DNA from: Polaromonas sp. C04
GTDB taxonomy: Bacteria > Pseudomonadota > Gammaproteobacteria > Burkholderiales > Burkholderiaceae_C
Length of the DNA stretch: 64,000 bases
Reading direction: 5' to 3'
Assembly: GCF_002002705.1 (NCBI RefSeq)
Contig: NZ_MUNS01000035.1
Location: 57,644 to 121,643, forward strand
Under the pieces are notes generated by a model. It was not told the DNA's origin and searched no databases. It saw nothing but the letters and a program-made list of their open reading frames with translations. The position numbers and the translations under genes are program-made. Shown piece by piece: positions 9,726-18,899 of the stretch. Numbering within the stretch: the first letter of the stretch is position 1; every line of letters starts with the position of its first letter.

Positions 9726-11144
9726 TCAAAAAGGCACGGCAACGAGGTCGTGCCCTTGTGTTCCAACAATCCGCGCTTTGGTGAATTCCCCGACCTTCAA
9801 CGTCTTGCTGATCTTCTCGGGTGGCAGCAGCTTCACCGTGCCATCGATCTCGGGCGCGTCGGCGTAGGTTCGCCCGATACCGCCCTTTTTCCCCATGCCC
9901 GGCGCTGAATCGACCAGCACCTGCATCGTGGCGCCCACGCGCCTTTGCAGCTTGGCCGCCGACACGGCCTCGGCCACCGCCATGAAGCGCGCGCGCCGTT
10001 CCTCGCGCAGCGCCAAAGGCAGCATGCCGGGAATGTCGTTGGCCGCCGCGCCATCCACCGGGCTATAGGCAAAGCAGCCCGCGCGGTCAATCTGCGCCTC
10101 GCGCATGAAGTCCAGCAGGTGTGCAAACTCCTCCTCGGTCTCGCCCGGAAACCCCGCGATGAAGGTGCTGCGCACCACGATCTCGGGACACATCTCGCGC
10201 CAGCGCGCCAGCCGCTCCAGATTCTTTTCGCCGCTGGCCGGGCGCTTCATGCGCCTGAGCACATCGGGATGGCTGTGCTGGAACGGCACGTCCAGATAGG
10301 GCAACACGCTGCCGGTGGCCATCAGTGAGATCACCTCGTCCACGCTCGGGTACGGATACACATAGTGCAGCCGGACCCAGGCGCCGTAGGGCTCCGCAAT
10401 CTCGCCCAGCGCCTGGACCAGCTCCAGCATGCGCGTCTTGACCGGCTTGCCATCCCAGAACCCGGTGCGGTATTTCACGTCGACACCATAGGCCGAGGTG
10501 TCCTGGCTGATCACCAGCAGTTCCTTCACGCCGCCCGCGAACAGCGCACGCGCCTCGCCCAACACATCCCCGATGGGGCGCGAGACCAGATCGCCACGCA
10601 TCGACGGAATGATGCAAAACGTGCAGCGGTGGTTGCAGCCTTCGCTGATCTTCAGGTACGCGTAGTGCCGCGGCGTGAGCTTGATGCCTGCGATGCCGAA
10701 CGAGTTGGGCACCAGGTCCAGAAAGGGATCATGCGGCTTGGGCAGGTTCAAGTGCACCGCATCCATCACTTCCTGTGTGGCGTGCGGACCCGTCACGGCC
10801 AGCACGCTGGGATGCATCTTTCGCACCAGGTTCACATCGCCCTCGCCCGCAGCGCCCGAGACCTTTTTGGCACCGAGGCAGCCCGTCACGATGACCCGGC
10901 CGTTCTCGGCCAGCGCCTCGCCGATGGTGTCCAGGCTTTCCTTGACGGCGTCGTCAATGAAGCCGCAGGTATTCACGATCACCAGATCGGCGCCTTCGAA
11001 GGTCTTGGAGGTCTGGTAGCCCTCGGCACTGAGCTGGGTGAGGATCAATTCGGAATCGGTCAGGGCCTTGGGACAGCCCAGGCTGACGAAACCCACCTTG
11101 GGGATGGCCGACGATTTGCGCACGGGAGATATAGCTTCACTCAT
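9726..11144 (-). CDS. rimO: Ribosomal protein S12 methylthiotransferase RimO
   Basis: Radical-SAM methylthiotransferase that modifies the conserved aspartate of ribosomal protein S12; 472 residues. The N-terminal UPF0004 domain contains [16 protein letters not shown] and [11 protein letters not shown], plus a third cysteine in VTGCLGAKK. The radical-SAM CxxxCxxC motif is in [20 protein letters not shown]-terminal TRAM domain completes the fold. The GFVSLGCPK segment distinguishes RimO from MiaB. It lies upstream of the tRNA-Leu terminator and downstream of phaR on the same strand. Confidence 0.95.
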   Translation of the reverse strand: MSEAISPVRKSSAIPKVGFVSLGCPKALTDSELILTQLSAEGYQTSKTFEGADLVIVNTCGFIDDAVKESLDTIGEALAENGRVIVTGCLGAKKVSGAAGEGDVNLVRKMHPSVLAVTGPHATQEVMDAVHLNLPKPHDPFLDLVPNSFGIAGIKLTPRHYAYLKISEGCNHRCTFCIIPSMRGDLVSRPIGDVLGEARALFAGGVKELLVISQDTSAYGVDVKYRTGFWDGKPVKTRMLELVQALGEIAEPYGAWVRLHYVYPYPSVDEVISLMATGSVLPYLDVPFQHSHPDVLRRMKRPASGEKNLERLARWREMCPEIVVRSTFIAGFPGETEEEFAHLLDFMREAQIDRAGCFAYSPVDGAAANDIPGMLPLALREERRARFMAVAEAVSAAKLQRRVGATMQVLVDSAPGMGKKGGIGRTYADAPEIDGTVKLLPPEKISKTLKVGEFTKARIVGTQGHDLVAVPF

Positions 11145-11196
11145 CCTGCTATTGTCCCAGTTCTTGGACGGTCAAGCTCTTCGCCTGGCGCCCGGG

Positions 11197-11739
11197 TCAG
11201 CGTTTCAATCCGAAGGCTCCCAGCATCTGCTCCGTCTGTTTGCGCATTTGCTCCTGCATTTGCACAAACATGCTTTTGGACTGTTCGACGTAGCTGCCCA
11301 TCATGCCCTGCATCATCGGCGACTGCATATTCATGAGTTGCGCCAGCATTTCAGGCGTCAAGCCCTTGGCCTGCTCGCTCATCTTGGTTTGCAGGTCCAT
11401 GAAGGCCTGCACGTTTTTCTCAAGGTAGGTGCCCATGAAGCCCTGCATCGCGTTGCCGTAGAAACGGATGATGTTGGCCAGCACCGCTTCGGTGAACATG
11501 GGCGCGCCGCCGGCCTCCGCCTCCAGGATGATTTGCAGCAGGATGCTGCGCGTCAGATCCTCGTTGGTCTTGGCGTCGCGCACCACGAAGGGCTCGGAAT
11601 CCATCACCAGGTGCCTGACTTCGGCCAATGTGATGTAGGTGGAGGTGTCGGTGTCGTAGAGCCGCCGGTTGGGGTATTTCTTGATGATGCGGGGTACCGG
11701 TGTGCCTTGTCTGGCACCACTGGGCTTCTTGTTTTGCAC
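11197..11739 (-). CDS. phaR: Polyhydroxyalkanoate synthesis repressor PhaR
   Basis: DNA-binding and PHA-granule-binding repressor that controls phasin and polyhydroxybutyrate genes. The N-terminal PHB_acc_N domain has IIKKYPNRRLYDTDTSTYI, and the middle carries the PHB_acc repeats (LTRSILLQIILEAE). The C-terminus is a Met/Gln-rich helical segment. I choose the GTG at 11739 (180 residues) because GGAGG lies 10 bases upstream. An ATG at 11793 would add 18 residues unlike the family. The region just upstream contains several TGC-type motifs that could be an autoregulatory operator. No other PHA gene is in the window. Confidence 0.9.
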   Translation of the reverse strand: MQNKKPSGARQGTPVPRIIKKYPNRRLYDTDTSTYITLAEVRHLVMDSEPFVVRDAKTNEDLTRSILLQIILEAEAGGAPMFTEAVLANIIRFYGNAMQGFMGTYLEKNVQAFMDLQTKMSEQAKGLTPEMLAQLMNMQSPMMQGMMGSYVEQSKSMFVQMQEQMRKQTEQMLGAFGLKR

Positions 11740-11749
11740 TGCGTGAATT

Positions 11750-11795
11750 CCTCCGTTTTGGCTCGCCGTGCAAGGTGTATTGCACCGCAACACAT
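11750..11795 (-). promoter_or_regulatory. Possible PhaR autoregulatory operator
   Basis: On the minus strand, between the ATG at 11793 and the RBS of the GTG start, the sequence runs through TGTTGCGGTGCAATACACC and then TTGCACGGC. Closely spaced TGC/GCA words resemble TGC-rich PhaR targets described in other PHB-producing bacteria. The location just before phaR fits autorepression. This is inference from word content only. Confidence 0.3.
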
Positions 11796-11863
11796 TTTAG
11801 GGAGCCGCTCCAGCCATAACCCCAAGGTTTACCCTGAGGATGGCTTGTGAAGCAGAGGAAAAT

Positions 11864-11940
11864 TGGTAGGCGCGATTGGACTCGAACCAACGACCCCCAC
11901 CATGTCAAGGTGGTGCTCTAACCAGCTGAGCTACGCGCCT
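11864..11940 (-). tRNA. tRNA-Val (GAC anticodon)
   Basis: A 77-base tRNA on the minus strand. Acceptor stem AGGCGCG pairs with CGCGCCT, followed by discriminator A and an encoded CCA. Anticodon stem ACCAC/GGTGG-type pairing encloses TTGACAT, giving anticodon GAC (complement of 11904-11906). The D-arm GTAGCTCAGCTGGTTAGAGC and T-loop GGTTCGAGTCC are canonical. Confidence 0.97.
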
Positions 11941-12015
11941 AAGGGTGTTCGAGAGGGCTAATTGTAGCAGCAAGAATGGCTGTTTTCGGCGCAGGTGCCA
12001 CAGCGCATCCGATTT

Positions 12016-14238
12016 TCAGCGCCGCCGGGCCGACCTGACACCCGCCACCTCGGCCACCACGCCCAGCACCTTGTTCAAGCGGCCCGAGTCGGATGTTTCC
12101 ACCGTGAACGTCATCCAGGCCGTGCCCTTGACCGACTGCGTCTGCACGCCAATGACGTTCATTTTTTCCTTCGCAAAAACTTCCGAGATGTCACGCAGCA
12201 GACCTTGCCGGTCGGCCGCCTCGACGGCCACGTCCACGGGATAAACCGCCGCGTCGACCGACTTCGGCAAGCCCCACTCGACCTCGATGACGCGCTCCCC
12301 ATTGCGTGCCGCCATCTCGCGGAAATTGCTGCAATCGGCGCGATGCACACTGACGCCCTTGCCGCGTGTCACAAAGCCGCGGATGTCGTCGGGCGGCGCC
12401 GGCTTGCAGCACCTGGCCAGCTGCGTCATGAGCGACTCAACGCCCACCACCAGCACGCCGCCCTTGGGGGTCTTCTCGGTGTTGCGCGCCTTTTTCAGCA
12501 GCAGAAAATCGTCCGGCTGCATGGGCGGCTCGGTCGGACGCAGCAGCGTTTCGATGTTGCGCAGCGAAAACTCGTCCTTGCCCACCACCTCGAACAGATC
12601 ATCGGCACTCTTGAAGCCCAGCTGGGACGCCAGATCGTCCAGCTTGATGGCCGTCCTGCCTTCGCGCTGCAGCAGCTTTTCCACCGCCTCTCGGCCGCGT
12701 GCCACGGTCTCGTGTGTGGCCATGGCGTTGAACCAGGCACGCGCCTTGGCCCGGGCACGCGGGCTCACGAGGTAGCCCAGTTCGGCGTTGAGCCAGTCGC
12801 GCGAGGGCCCGCCCTCCTTGGCCACGGTGACCTCGACCGTCTGGCCGTTTTGCAGCGGCGTGTTCAGCGGCACCATCACGCCGTCGACCCGCGCGCCGCG
12901 GCAGCGGTGCCCCAGGCTGGTGTGCACGCTGTAGGCAAAGTCGACCGGCGTGGCACCCTGCGGCAGTTCCACCACCGCGGCCTCCGGTGTCAGCACGTAA
13001 ATGCGGTCTTCGAACAGCCCCTGGTGCTGTGCGGTGCCCGAGAGTTCGCGCTCCCAGGCCAGCAACTGGCGCAGCACGGCGATCTTGGCGTCGTACTCGC
13101 CCGCGGCGGACACGCCGGCATAACCCTTGGCGCCCGCCTCCTTGTAGGCCCAGTGCGCGGCCACGCCGTGCTCGGCGTAGTTGTGCATGGCCTCGGTGCG
13201 AATCTGGATTTCGATCGGCAGGCCCGCGGCGTCGGTCACGACGGTGTGCAGCGACTGGTAGCCATTGGCCTTGGGTTTGGCGATGTAGTCGTCGAACTCG
13301 TCCGTCATGGGGGCGAACCGGGAATGCACCCAGCTCAGCGCCGCGTAGCAGTCGCGCACCTGCGGCACCACGACGCGCAGCGCGCGAATGTCAAACACCT
13401 GGTCGAAATCCAGCGACTTGCCACGCATCTTCTTGACGATGCTGTAGATGTGCTTGGGCCGCCCCTGCACCGTGGCACGGATGCCCTGCGACTTGAGCTC
13501 GGCTTCGAGTTGCGTGCGCAGCTGGCGCACATAGTTTTCGCGCTCGGCGCGCTTTTGATCCAGCAGCAGCGCCACCTCCCGGTAGGTCTCGGGCTCCAGA
13601 AAACGGAACGACAGGTCTTCCATTTCCCACTTGATTTGCCAGATGCCCAGGCGATTGGCCAAGGGCGCAAACACCTGGAGCGACTCGCGCGCCAGGCTGG
13701 GCGACACCGGCCTTTTGCTGGCCGCGTAGTAGCGCAGCGTTTGCAGGCGCGACGCCAGCCGCAGCATCACCACGCGCAGGTCGCGCGAGAAAGCCAGCAG
13801 CATCTTGCGCACGTTCTCGGTCTGCACCGCCGGGTCGACCACCAACTGCGCCGACGCATCCGCCCCGCGCGAACGCTTTTGCACGTGCATCAGTTTCGTG
13901 GTCTCGACCGCCAGCGTGGCGAAGCTGTCGCCAAAGGCCTTGGCAATGACCTCCTGCGGCCTGTTCAGGTGGTCGCAGGCATGCACCAGGTAACAGGCGG
14001 CCTGCATGGCTTGCGAGCCACCGATGGCACCCAGGATCGCCGCCACCGCGTCGGCATGTGCCAGGGTGTTCTCGCCCGTATCCAGCGTTTCACCGGCAAT
14101 CAAAGGCTCCGCAAAAGCCCGGGCGCGCGCCAGCGCATCAGTCTGGCCGGGCAGGCTCTTGCCGGTGACCGCAATCAGTTCGGGAATCGGCTCGGCGCTT
14201 TTGGACGCGCCGGAGGGCGCAGCCTTGACACTTTTCAT
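12016..14238 (-). CDS. relA: GTP pyrophosphokinase RelA, (p)ppGpp synthetase
   Basis: Ribosome-associated stringent-response enzyme of 740 residues that makes (p)ppGpp from ATP and GTP/GDP. The N-terminal hydrolase-like domain lacks the HD pair (ACYLVHACDHLN occupies its place), so hydrolysis should be lost. The synthetase domain has TDEFDDYIAKPKANGYQSLH; its ExDD form is characteristic of monofunctional RelA, as opposed to RxKD in SpoT. A TGS domain (DRIYVLTPEAAVVELPQGAT) and a C-terminal ACT domain follow. The start at 14238 (MKSVKAAPSG) looks natural. A bifunctional SpoT should be encoded elsewhere. Confidence 0.95.
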   Translation of the reverse strand: MKSVKAAPSGASKSAEPIPELIAVTGKSLPGQTDALARARAFAEPLIAGETLDTGENTLAHADAVAAILGAIGGSQAMQAACYLVHACDHLNRPQEVIAKAFGDSFATLAVETTKLMHVQKRSRGADASAQLVVDPAVQTENVRKMLLAFSRDLRVVMLRLASRLQTLRYYAASKRPVSPSLARESLQVFAPLANRLGIWQIKWEMEDLSFRFLEPETYREVALLLDQKRAERENYVRQLRTQLEAELKSQGIRATVQGRPKHIYSIVKKMRGKSLDFDQVFDIRALRVVVPQVRDCYAALSWVHSRFAPMTDEFDDYIAKPKANGYQSLHTVVTDAAGLPIEIQIRTEAMHNYAEHGVAAHWAYKEAGAKGYAGVSAAGEYDAKIAVLRQLLAWERELSGTAQHQGLFEDRIYVLTPEAAVVELPQGATPVDFAYSVHTSLGHRCRGARVDGVMVPLNTPLQNGQTVEVTVAKEGGPSRDWLNAELGYLVSPRARAKARAWFNAMATHETVARGREAVEKLLQREGRTAIKLDDLASQLGFKSADDLFEVVGKDEFSLRNIETLLRPTEPPMQPDDFLLLKKARNTEKTPKGGVLVVGVESLMTQLARCCKPAPPDDIRGFVTRGKGVSVHRADCSNFREMAARNGERVIEVEWGLPKSVDAAVYPVDVAVEAADRQGLLRDISEVFAKEKMNVIGVQTQSVKGTAWMTFTVETSDSGRLNKVLGVVAEVAGVRSARRR

Positions 14239-14260
14239 GGCGTGCCTTGCAAGTTTTCTC

Positions 14261-15148
14261 TCACCCTAAAAGGAAAGAAGCCACCGCCTCGACCTGATCC
14301 GCCGCGACCAGGGTCGGCGCATGCCCCACCCCTGCGAACTCCACCAGCCGCGCCTTCGGACCACGCCGCGTCATCGCCAGCGCCGTCTCGCGAGTCAGCA
14401 GGTCCGACTGCGCGCCGCGCAGCAGCAGCGTATCGGCCTTGATGCCGTCATACAGCTGCCACATCGCGGCCTCGCCCTGCGCGGCGGCCTCTTGCGTCAA
14501 ACCGCGAAACGGCACCGCGATGGCCGGGTCGTAATGCAGGGTCAGGGCGCCCCGCACGTCATCGCCGACGGGCTTGACCATGTGCGTCGACAGCGCCAGC
14601 CACTGGGCGGGTGTATGCGGCCCAAAACTTTGGGAGACGGCCCACATGGCGTCCGCCGCCTGCTGCAGCGACTCGAATTGCCCGGTGTTGCCCAGATACT
14701 GGCCAATGCGCTCTAGCGCCGGCCACTGGATGGCGGGGCCGACATCGTTGAGCACCAGCCGGCGCACCGGTGCGGGCAACGGCAGATTGGGCTGCCCGGC
14801 CAGCACTATGCCGATCAGCCCGCCCATGCTGGTGCCGACCCAGTCGAGCGTGGCGGGCCCCAGCTGCGCCAGCAGGGCCAGCATGTCGGTGGCGTAGGCC
14901 GGTATCTGGTAGCCCGTCGGGTCCTTCAGCCAGTCGCTCTGGCCGCGGCCGACCACATCGGGGCATACCACACGCACCGCGCCGCACAGGGCGCCGGCCA
15001 GCACGTCGAAATCCCGACCCTGGCGCGACAGGCCATGGCCGCACACCACCACATGCGGGTTGGCGGGGTCGCCCCACTCCCAGTAGGCCATGCGGTGGCC
15101 GCCGTTGGCATCCGGGCAGGCGACGTAGTTCAGCGTGGGTTCACTCAT
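14261..15148 (-). CDS. Alpha/beta-fold hydrolase
   Basis: Hydrolase of 295 residues with an alpha/beta fold. The oxyanion segment VVCGHGLSRQGRDFD is near residue 37, the nucleophile elbow GTSMGG near residue 105, and the terminal histidine is in GVGHAPTL. The acid is probably in the LLLRGAQSDLLT segment. It lies 22 bp downstream of relA's start on the same strand in the reading direction, i.e. immediately upstream of relA, and may be cotranscribed with it. Substrate is unknown. Confidence 0.85.
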   Translation of the reverse strand: MSEPTLNYVACPDANGGHRMAYWEWGDPANPHVVVCGHGLSRQGRDFDVLAGALCGAVRVVCPDVVGRGQSDWLKDPTGYQIPAYATDMLALLAQLGPATLDWVGTSMGGLIGIVLAGQPNLPLPAPVRRLVLNDVGPAIQWPALERIGQYLGNTGQFESLQQAADAMWAVSQSFGPHTPAQWLALSTHMVKPVGDDVRGALTLHYDPAIAVPFRGLTQEAAAQGEAAMWQLYDGIKADTLLLRGAQSDLLTRETALAMTRRGPKARLVEFAGVGHAPTLVAADQVEAVASFLLG

Positions 15149-15304
15149 GGCATCGATGGTCGCGGTTCAGGGTTGGATAATGGGGGCCAGTGCATCGTAA
15201 TTCATCCGGAGAAACAACATGCCGCCCGAAGGCAAAACGGCCGCCCCCGGCTCCCGCAACAACATCCGCAGTGCAGCCCCGCGGCTATCCGGATGTCTCG
15301 CCGC

Positions 15305-16861
15305 ATGAATGCGATTGAAGCGCCCATGCCGGCGCATTCCCTGTCCCTGCCGGCGTCCAGGGCGGGGCGGCAGCTCTTTCTGTTCGGGCTGGCCTATCTT
15401 GTCTTGTGGACCGTCTGCGCGGCGCTGATCCCGCGCGCCATGCACATCGACAGCATCGAGCAGGTAGTGTGGTCGCAGAGCCTGCAGTGGGGCTACTACA
15501 AGCATCCGCCCTTGCCAAGCGCCCTGATGCACGTCCTGAATGCGGCGTTCGGCGGGCCGTCGCAGGCGCTGACGGCTTTTGCCGCGCAAGGCTGCAGCGT
15601 GGCGGCCATGGTCTACGTGTGGCTGCTGGCGCGCCGGATGGTGCAGCCCCGGGTCGCCATCGTGGCGGTCGTGCTGACCTCGCTGCTCTCGTACCACACC
15701 ATCAACGCGTTGACACTGAATCACAACACGGTCTCGCTGCCGTTCACGGCGGCGGCGCTCTACCACTTTTACCGCGGCGTGGTCAGTGGCAAACGCACGC
15801 ACTGGCTGGCGCTCGGCGTGGCCGCCGGCCTGGCCATGCTGACCAAGTACAGTGCCGCGCTGGCGCTGTCCGCCCTTTTCGTCTTTGTCATCACACAGCG
15901 CCTGTGGGCCGACGCGCGCGTGCTGCGCGGCATCGCGCTCAGCCTGGTGGTCTTCGCGGTCGTCCTGTCGCCGCATGTGCACTGGCTGGTGGTCAACAAT
16001 TTCCCGCCGATTCATTACGCCGAGCACCAACTGGAGTCGTCGACGAACCGCTTTGTGGTGCTGATGGGCTTCCTGATCAACCAGGCCAGCCGTGTCAGCG
16101 TGATGGCGCTGGTGGCCTGGCTGCTGTTGCGCCGGGACCCGGCACGCGGCGCCAGCGGCGGCTCGAAGGGGCTGGCCACGGAGCGGGAGCGCTTCGACCG
16201 GCACTACCTGCTGGTCACCCTGTGCACACCCCTGGCTCTGGCGATCGCGCCGGCATTGCTAAGGGGCGATGCGCTCGACAGCAACTGGGTCAGTGCGTAT
16301 TTCCTGCCGGCAGGCATTTTGCTGGTGCACTGTTTTTTTCGTGGCAATCGGGACCCCCTGCTGCTGAACCGGACCTGGAAGCTGGCCGCGCTCGCGCATA
16401 TCGGGATTCTGGTGGTGTTTTTCGCGGGGGCCGCCGTCGTTCCGGAAATCGTGGGGCGCAATGCACGCTTCAACTTTCCCAGCCAGCAACTGGCGGACCA
16501 GGCGGCGGCCGTCTGGCGCGCGCACGAAAGTGGCCCCATGCGTCTGGTCGTCTCCGACACCTGGACCGGTGGCAACCTGGCGCTGCACCTGCGCCCCGAA
16601 CCCCTGGTGTTCATGGACCATGACACGGGCAAGTCACGCTGGCTCGAGGAGAGCGACCTGAGCCAGTGCGGCGCCCTGGTCCTCACGGCCGTGGCGAACC
16701 GTGCGGCACCCGCGTATGCGCCCCTGTTCAGCCAGGCCAGCGCCAGTGGAGAATTTTCGCTGGACTGGGGTTTTGGGGCGCGCGGCCAGGTGATGCACTA
16801 CGCATGGGCCACCTTGAGCCCGGTCCAGGACGGCCAGCTGTGCCGCTTCAAGCCGGGATAA
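15305..16861 (+). CDS. Membrane glycosyltransferase, GT39/ArnT-like family
   Basis: Multi-pass inner-membrane protein of about 518 residues, with at least eight hydrophobic segments. The first periplasmic loop after TM1 contains DSIEQVVWSQSLQWGYYKHP, the acidic/aromatic and HPPLP pattern of ArnT/PMT-type transferases that use polyprenyl-phosphate sugars. A soluble C-terminal domain begins around residue 390. Alternative starts are 15293 and 15329; the longer frame from 15035 overlaps the divergent hydrolase and is rejected. A role in lipid A or other envelope glycan modification is inferred; the sugar and acceptor are unknown. Confidence 0.82.
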   Translation: MNAIEAPMPAHSLSLPASRAGRQLFLFGLAYLVLWTVCAALIPRAMHIDSIEQVVWSQSLQWGYYKHPPLPSALMHVLNAAFGGPSQALTAFAAQGCSVAAMVYVWLLARRMVQPRVAIVAVVLTSLLSYHTINALTLNHNTVSLPFTAAALYHFYRGVVSGKRTHWLALGVAAGLAMLTKYSAALALSALFVFVITQRLWADARVLRGIALSLVVFAVVLSPHVHWLVVNNFPPIHYAEHQLESSTNRFVVLMGFLINQASRVSVMALVAWLLLRRDPARGASGGSKGLATERERFDRHYLLVTLCTPLALAIAPALLRGDALDSNWVSAYFLPAGILLVHCFFRGNRDPLLLNRTWKLAALAHIGILVVFFAGAAVVPEIVGRNARFNFPSQQLADQAAAVWRAHESGPMRLVVSDTWTGGNLALHLRPEPLVFMDHDTGKSRWLEESDLSQCGALVLTAVANRAAPAYAPLFSQASASGEFSLDWGFGARGQVMHYAWATLSPVQDGQLCRFKPG

Positions 16862-16865
16862 CGCG

Positions 16866-17627
16866 TCATTTCAACTGCACGGTCCCCGACACCGTCACCA
16901 GCACCGTGCTCTGGCCCGCCTCCACGGGCACCGGGGCCTCCGCCATCGAGGCTTTGGCTTCCATGGCCATCATGCGCGGGCGCGGCGCCACGCCCTGATC
17001 GTTGGCGTTGACCGACACTTCGCGCAGCGAGTAGCCGGCAAAGCCGAAGCCTTTGGCAATGTCCGACGCGCGCGCCTTGAAGCGGTCGATCGCCATCGTC
17101 TGGGCTTCGCCCTCCACCTGGGCGCGCTGCCCGCGGCTCAGCCCGAACGTCACGTTGCCCATGGTCAGGGTCTGGATTTTTCCGGCGGTAGCGCTGATCC
17201 GGGCAAAGTCCCGGCCCTCCAGCACCAATTCGACAGAGCCTTGCCAGCCGCTGATCTTGCCGTCGCGGCCGTAGCGCGGAGACAGGCTGAAGTTGCCGGT
17301 GCGCACCTCCATCTGGCCCGGCTGGGCGGCCCGTTTGGCCTCGGCCAGTGCCACATCCAGCGCCGCCTTGAGCTGGTTCTGCACCGTGCCTGCGTCCGGC
17401 CCCTCCCGGGTCGTGTTCATCGTCATCGAGAGTAAATCCTGCTGGACTTCAGCCGACCCCTGGGCCGCCAGGTGCACCACGTTTTGCGGCGGCGCATACG
17501 GCATATTTTGGGAAAAACTGCTGCCAGCCCACACCGCCATTACACAAGTTACTATTATTTTTGTAGCTGTCTTCAATTTTGACTTTCGGCTTTTCAAAAA
17601 ATTACACACTCGGGCCGGCCGGCGCAT
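16866..17627 (-). CDS. SIMPL domain-containing exported protein (DUF541)
   Basis: Secreted or periplasmic SIMPL-family protein (YggE/BP26-like), about 253 residues; relatives are linked to oxidative-stress tolerance and can form ring oligomers. A basic n-region and hydrophobic stretch (TKIIVTCVMAVWAGSSFSQ) form a signal peptide with likely cleavage after FSQ or nearby. The mature part has the typical LAAQGSAEVQQDLLSMTM start and GKIQTLTMGNVTFGLS. The ATG at 17627 is chosen; a TTG at 17636 would overlap the stop of the preceding gene (TTGA). Part of the signal-peptide coding sequence is a dispersed-repeat core. Confidence 0.82.
   Translation of the reverse strand: MRRPARVCNFLKSRKSKLKTATKIIVTCVMAVWAGSSFSQNMPYAPPQNVVHLAAQGSAEVQQDLLSMTMNTTREGPDAGTVQNQLKAALDVALAEAKRAAQPGQMEVRTGNFSLSPRYGRDGKISGWQGSVELVLEGRDFARISATAGKIQTLTMGNVTFGLSRGQRAQVEGEAQTMAIDRFKARASDIAKGFGFAGYSLREVSVNANDQGVAPRPRMMAMEAKASMAEAPVPVEAGQSTVLVTVSGTVQLK
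17547..17570 (-). repeat. Repeat core within the SIMPL protein signal-peptide region
   Basis: On the minus strand the segment reads AGCTACAAAAATAATAGTAAC, which matches the GCTAC(n)ATAGC core of the dispersed comamonad repeat. It encodes residues TATKIIVT at the start of the hydrophobic core of the signal peptide. Confidence 0.5.
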
Positions 17628-17632
17628 GCGCC

Positions 17633-17956
17633 TCAAGGCCTGCCGGTATTGTGCGGCCGTCCCTGGTACTGCTGGCGCACCTGCTCACGCAGCTCGGCGC
17701 GCTCTTCGGGCGACAACCGACGCTCGGTGGCGGGTTGCTCCAGCGCATTCTGCTGGGACTGCAGGATGGCACGCAATTCGATGCGCCGCTGCGCCGGCGA
17801 ATCCTGTATCGGCAGCACGCCTGCCTGCTGCGCCGCGGCTCCCGCGGGGCCGCTCTCCACTGGGGGATGGGCAGCGCCCGCAGGAACACGCGGCGGTTGT
17901 GCAAAGGCGCCCGCCAGACAGAGGATTTGTGCCCACAGGAAAACAATTTTCTTCAT
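17633..17956 (-). CDS. Small secreted protein of unknown function
   Basis: A 107-residue product with a clear signal peptide (MKKIVFLWAQILCLAGAFAQ). A proline/alanine-rich linker is followed by a charged helical C-terminal half rich in Glu, Arg and Gln (SPEERAELREQVRQQYQ). Its stop lies just before the SIMPL gene, so the two are probably one transcript. I recognise no domain. The charged tail resembles other small periplasmic proteins of Burkholderiales, but no function can be assigned. Confidence 0.72.
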   Translation of the reverse strand: MKKIVFLWAQILCLAGAFAQPPRVPAGAAHPPVESGPAGAAAQQAGVLPIQDSPAQRRIELRAILQSQQNALEQPATERRLSPEERAELREQVRQQYQGRPHNTGRP

Positions 17957-18125
17957 GATCGATCCGTAACGCGAGTGTGTGCGCGCATGTTCACATCAGT
18001 TGCGCGAAGGTCATGCAGAGGCGGGCAACAAATGTAACCGTGTGTCAAACTGTGGCAAAAACCCCGGTTTCGGCGTGCCATGTGGCTCAGAATTGGTTCT
18101 GTTACAAATTCAACCGCAATCAACC

Positions 18126-18860
18126 ATGACCTCAACGACAACAAGCCGAGTCGATAAAATCGTGGTCGTCGATGACGACGCCCGCATCCGCGACCTGCTG
18201 CGCCGCTACCTCACGCAGGAAGGGTTCGAAGTCATCGTTGCCGAGGACGGCAAGGCGCTGAACCGCATTCTGCTGCGCGACACCGTCGACCTGATCGTGC
18301 TCGACCTGATGATGCCCGGCGAGGACGGCCTGTCAATCTGCCGGCGGCTGCGCGCGGCGAACGACCGCACGCCCATCATCATGCTCACCGCCAAGGGCGA
18401 GGACGTGGACCGCATCGTCGGCCTGGAGGTCGGTGCCGACGACTACCTGGGCAAGCCCTTCAACCCACGCGAACTGCTGGCACGCATCTCGGCGGTGTTG
18501 CGCCGTCGGCCACCCATCGAGGCGCCCGGTGCGCCGTCGACCGAGAACGAGACGGTGGTGTTCGGCCCGTTCACGTTCGACCTGGGCGCGCGCACGCTGC
18601 GCCGCAACGATGAGGACCTGCCGCTGACCACCGGCGAGTTCGCCATGCTCAAGGCGCTGGTGCGGCATCCGCGCCAGCCGCTGTCGCGCGAGAAGCTGGC
18701 GCAGCTGGCGCGTGGGCGCGAGTTCGAACCGTTCGACCGCAGCCTGGACGTGCAGGTGTCGCGCCTGCGCAAGCTGGTCGAGCTCGACGCCTCCGCACCG
18801 CGCTACATCCAGACGGTGTGGGGGGTGGGCTACGTGTTCGTTCCGGACGGCGCGGGCTAA
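18126..18860 (+). CDS. ompR: Response regulator OmpR
   Basis: Two-component response regulator of 244 residues. The receiver domain has KIVVVDDDARIRDLL (acidic pocket), the phosphoacceptor aspartate in IVLDLMMPGEDGL, and the conserved lysine in GADDYLGKPFNPRELLAR. A C-terminal winged-helix domain follows (residues about 145-240, TTGEFAMLKALV). The start at 18126 follows an AT-rich upstream stretch; the longer frame from 17979 is not family-like. The partner kinase gene begins 39 bp downstream. The 169-bp upstream gap holds no gene and should contain the promoter. Confidence 0.95.
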   Translation: MTSTTTSRVDKIVVVDDDARIRDLLRRYLTQEGFEVIVAEDGKALNRILLRDTVDLIVLDLMMPGEDGLSICRRLRAANDRTPIIMLTAKGEDVDRIVGLEVGADDYLGKPFNPRELLARISAVLRRRPPIEAPGAPSTENETVVFGPFTFDLGARTLRRNDEDLPLTTGEFAMLKALVRHPRQPLSREKLAQLARGREFEPFDRSLDVQVSRLRKLVELDASAPRYIQTVWGVGYVFVPDGAG

Positions 18861-18899
18861 GCACCAGCCGAGCACCAGCCCCCGACCCGGCCGCCTCGC

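Noticed and set aside
11995..14442. 815-codon open frame antisense to relA
   Set aside because: Shadow frame with composition typical of antisense GC-rich DNA; RelA motifs are on the opposite strand.
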